From Pirellulales bacterium (GTDB lineage Bacteria; Planctomycetota; Planctomycetia; Pirellulales; Thermoguttaceae): DNA of 6,343 nt. Shown here piece after piece: positions 4,856-6,343 of this stretch; position 1 is the stretch's first letter; every line of letters begins with the position of its first letter. The translations under genes and the position numbers were made by a program. Below the pieces are notes generated by a model, which saw only the letters and a list, made by a program, of their open reading frames with translations, was not told where the DNA came from and did no database searches. The stretch is from NCBI GenBank assembly GCA_030607895.1, contig JAUWJC010000256.1, forward strand, positions 1-6,343. Direction: 5' to 3'.

Positions 4856-5812
4856 TTATGAATCGAGCCAATCGAATGCCAGATCGAGGCAAGCGGCCGA
4901 ATGCGTCAGCGCGCCTACACTGATACGATCCACGCCGGTTTGGGCAATGTCGCGGACCGTCTCGAGTGTGACGCCCCCGGAAGCCTCCAGTTGGACCGCC
5001 CGATTGCGGCCGTCGCGCCGGGCAACCACCTCGTGCAATTGGGCCGGGCTCATGTTGTCCAACAGCACGATGTCCGGCGAGGCATCGAGAAGTTCGTCGA
5101 GCTGATCGAGCGTGTCAATCTCAACTTCGACGATCATTTGGACCCGGCCAGATTGGGGAACATGAACCTGAATGAATTGCCGGACACGCCGCACCGCTTC
5201 AGCCGGCGTGAAGGCAGAGCCGGCATCCGAAGACGACGGGAAACCCAGATCACCTCCGGCACAAAATGCCAGGTGGTTGTCCTTGATCAGGACCGCATCG
5301 AAAAGCCCCGTTCGATGGTTCCAACCGCCGCCGCACCGGACGGCGTATTTTTCCAATCGCCGCCAGCCGGGCGTGGTTTTTCGGGTGTCGAAAATGCGGG
5401 CGGCGGTCCCTCGAACCGCCTCGACGTACCGCCGCGTGAGCGAGGCGATGCCCGAGAGCCGACCCAACAGATTCAAGACCGTCCGCTCGGCCGTCAACAG
5501 GCTGCCGGCCGGGCCGTCGATCCGCGCGATACGGTTGCCCGGCTCGACCGTCCGGCCGTCTTCAGTTTCCGGCTGCCACCGAAGCCGAGCGTCGAAATAT
5601 TCCAGTGCGGTTTCCGCACCCGGCAATCCGGCGATGACACCCGACCGCCGAGTCACAACCTCCGCCCGACCAATGGCCTCCTCGGGCACCAGCGCCCTAG
5701 TGGTCCAATCGCCGGCGTCTCGCAAGTCTTCGCGAACGGCCAGCCGCAGGATTTCCCTCCACTCGGCGTCGAGTCGGTCGTCCCAGGTTTGTTGATGGAA
5801 TTCCTTGCTCAA
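4856..5812 (-). CDS. nadC: Quinolinate phosphoribosyltransferase (decarboxylating)
   Basis: NadC makes nicotinate mononucleotide from quinolinate and PRPP, releasing CO2 and diphosphate. It is the step where de novo NAD synthesis joins the common pathway, and it acts in the cytoplasm. Counting from the TTG at 5812 the protein has 318 residues. This is slightly longer than the usual 280-300 because of an N-terminal extension and an insert near 186-200. Conserved motifs occur in order: ERTVLNLLGRLSGIA (109-123), DTRKTTPGWR (142-151), EKYAVRCGGGWNHR (154-167), LIKDNH (175-180), EVEID (229-233), LLDNM (250-254), LEASGG (275-280) and GVDRISVGALTHS (293-305). The Arg, Lys and His residues of the substrate pocket and the acidic ExE and DN motifs are all present. 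The TTG start is supported by AAAGGAG six bases upstream. Longer in-frame starts (ATG 5923, TTG 5938) would translate a palindromic repeat and look wrong. No other NAD gene is adjacent. Confidence 0.96.
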   Translation of the reverse strand: MSKEFHQQTWDDRLDAEWREILRLAVREDLRDAGDWTTRALVPEEAIGRAEVVTRRSGVIAGLPGAETALEYFDARLRWQPETEDGRTVEPGNRIARIDGPAGSLLTAERTVLNLLGRLSGIASLTRRYVEAVRGTAARIFDTRKTTPGWRRLEKYAVRCGGGWNHRTGLFDAVLIKDNHLAFCAGGDLGFPSSSDAGSAFTPAEAVRRVRQFIQVHVPQSGRVQMIVEVEIDTLDQLDELLDASPDIVLLDNMSPAQLHEVVARRDGRNRAVQLEASGGVTLETVRDIAQTGVDRISVGALTHSAACLDLAFDWLDS

Positions 5813-5818
5813 CGCGAA

Positions 5819-5825
5819 CTCCTTT
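5819..5825 (-). promoter_or_regulatory. Ribosome binding site that decides the nadC start
   Basis: AAAGGAG on the minus strand, six bases before the TTG at 5812, is the best Shine-Dalgarno in the window. It favours this TTG over the longer in-frame starts at 5923 and 5938, which would read through the palindrome at 5835-5910. Confidence 0.7.
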
Positions 5826-5834
5826 GCCGCTCCG

Positions 5835-5910
5835 AAAATGGGGACTGGCTCCGTCACGGGCTGGTTTTCACGAGAGTTTTCGGTTTGCCGACGGTGCCTG
5901 TCCCCTTTTT
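5835..5910. repeat. GGGGAC-type long palindrome between nadC and the divergent gene
   Basis: Two 21-base arms at 5835-5855 (AAAATGGGGACTGGCTCCGT plus C) and 5890-5910 are inverted copies matching at 18 of 21 positions. The inner part (TTTTCACGAGAGTTTT) is weakly symmetric. The type, AAAAAGGGGACAGGCACC with a complementary partner, is from general knowledge a common dispersed repeat of planctomycete genomes. Its inner edge is about 10 bases from the nadC ribosome binding site, so it would form a hairpin in the nadC mRNA leader. Confidence 0.8.
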
Positions 5911-5989
5911 CGGACCATAACATCCCAAAGCTAAGCAACTCAGTTTACCGTATCTGGTGCTCCAGTGCATGATCGGTCATATTGATATC

Positions 5990-6343
5990 ATGCGTTCGCA
6001 GTCCTCGCCCAAAGCACCTACTGGCCCAACGTGGCTACTTCGGCGTGCCGATCAGGCCGGGGTGGCGGTGTTGGTGCTGGCCGCTCTGGCCGGGACGACC
6101 GCCTGGTGGGTTTCGCAAGGAGGGTTTCGGGGGCGGTTGATCGAGGTAGATCGGGCCCAACCGCGAACGGCCGCCTTTAGGGTCGACATCAACCGGGCCG
6201 ACTGGCCGGAGTTCGCCCAACTGCCCGGCATCGGCGAGCCCCTGGGCCGGCGAATCGTCGACGCCCGCCCCGCCGCCGGCCCCTGCCTCGAGCCCGCCGA
6301 CCTGCGGCGCCTCCGCGGCATCGGCGGCGGCCCGGGCGGCCGG
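5990..6343 (+). CDS. ComEA-like helix-hairpin-helix membrane protein (partial, 3' end outside window)
   Basis: The reading frame is open from ATG 5990 to the window edge, 118 codons without a stop. Residues about 22-41 form one membrane segment (AGVAVLVLAALAGTTAWW) after a basic N-terminus, giving an N-in anchor. After a linker comes the ComEA-type signature: VDINRADWPEFAQLPGIG (66-82), then EPLGRRIVDAR, GPCLEPADLRRLRGIG (97-112). These are two helix-hairpin-helix turns (LPGIG, LRGIG) that bind DNA backbone without sequence preference. ComEA-like proteins bind incoming DNA in the periplasm during transformation. In planctomycetes similar proteins are common but their role is not established. 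The last residues (GGGPGGR) are unusually Gly-rich where the family has a third-helix start. No Shine-Dalgarno is seen; ATG 5969 and GTG 5957 are in-frame alternatives. It is divergent from nadC and shares its upstream region. Confidence 0.82.
   Translation, partial: MRSQSSPKAPTGPTWLLRRADQAGVAVLVLAALAGTTAWWVSQGGFRGRLIEVDRAQPRTAAFRVDINRADWPEFAQLPGIGEPLGRRIVDARPAAGPCLEPADLRRLRGIGGGPGGR

Noticed and set aside
4503..4892. 129-codon minus-strand open frame between nadC and the pseudopilins
   Set aside because: It begins inside the nadC coding end, reads through a heptad array, the terminator and a palindromic repeat, and shows no domain. A decayed relic in its middle is possible but not supported.
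4901..5920. 339-codon plus-strand open frame opposite nadC
   Set aside because: It is antisense to a clear, complete nadC, has no recognisable domain and has the Arg/Pro/Gly-rich composition of a shadow frame in GC-rich DNA.
5813..5938. N-terminal extension of NadC from ATG 5923 or TTG 5938
   Set aside because: It would translate the palindromic repeat, lacks a ribosome binding site and has no counterpart in the family. The TTG at 5812 has AAAGGAG at ideal spacing.

Overview
The window looks like chromosomal DNA of a planctomycete, or a close relative in the PVC group. GC content is moderately high and starts are mixed ATG, GTG and TTG. There is a short run of minor-pseudopilin-type genes, a small coiled-coil protein of a type I associate with planctomycetes, and many dispersed palindromic repeats between genes. 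This assignment rests on recognition of families and repeats, not on a database search.

Right end (4856-6343): two divergent genes. nadC (quinolinate phosphoribosyltransferase) reads leftward and has every expected active-site motif. A ComEA-like helix-hairpin-helix membrane protein reads rightward and runs off the window. A long imperfect palindrome lies between them.

Middle (4343-4855): about 510 bases with no convincing gene but a good deal of structure. Reading leftward there is a sigma70-like promoter (TTGACT, 16 bases, TATATT), then two mutually exclusive 9-bp GC stems, the second followed by a T run. This is the layout of an attenuator or of a short terminated RNA. It precedes a cluster of GGGACC-type palindromic repeats and then the pseudopilin genes.

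Left two thirds (207-4342): a leftward cluster of a GspI/PilV-like pseudopilin, a GspJ/PilW-like pseudopilin, a PilX/GspK-like large membrane-anchored protein, and an 88-residue membrane-anchored coiled-coil protein. The first three match the I-J-K order of the tip complex in type II secretion and type IV pilus systems. No major pilin, ATPase, platform protein or peptidase is present here. The PilX/GspK-like gene is broken by one frameshift and one in-frame TAG, yet protein-like sequence continues across both. It is therefore either a young pseudogene or carries sequence errors.

The least expected pattern is how repeats sit against genes. Four arrays with an exact 7-base period, plus one REP-type double hairpin, lie at gene boundaries. 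Several start one or two bases after a stop codon. A 162-bp MITE-like element with perfect 13-bp terminal inverted repeats and a perfect 10-bp flanking duplication interrupts one heptad array. I found no CRISPR array, tRNA, rRNA or defence system.
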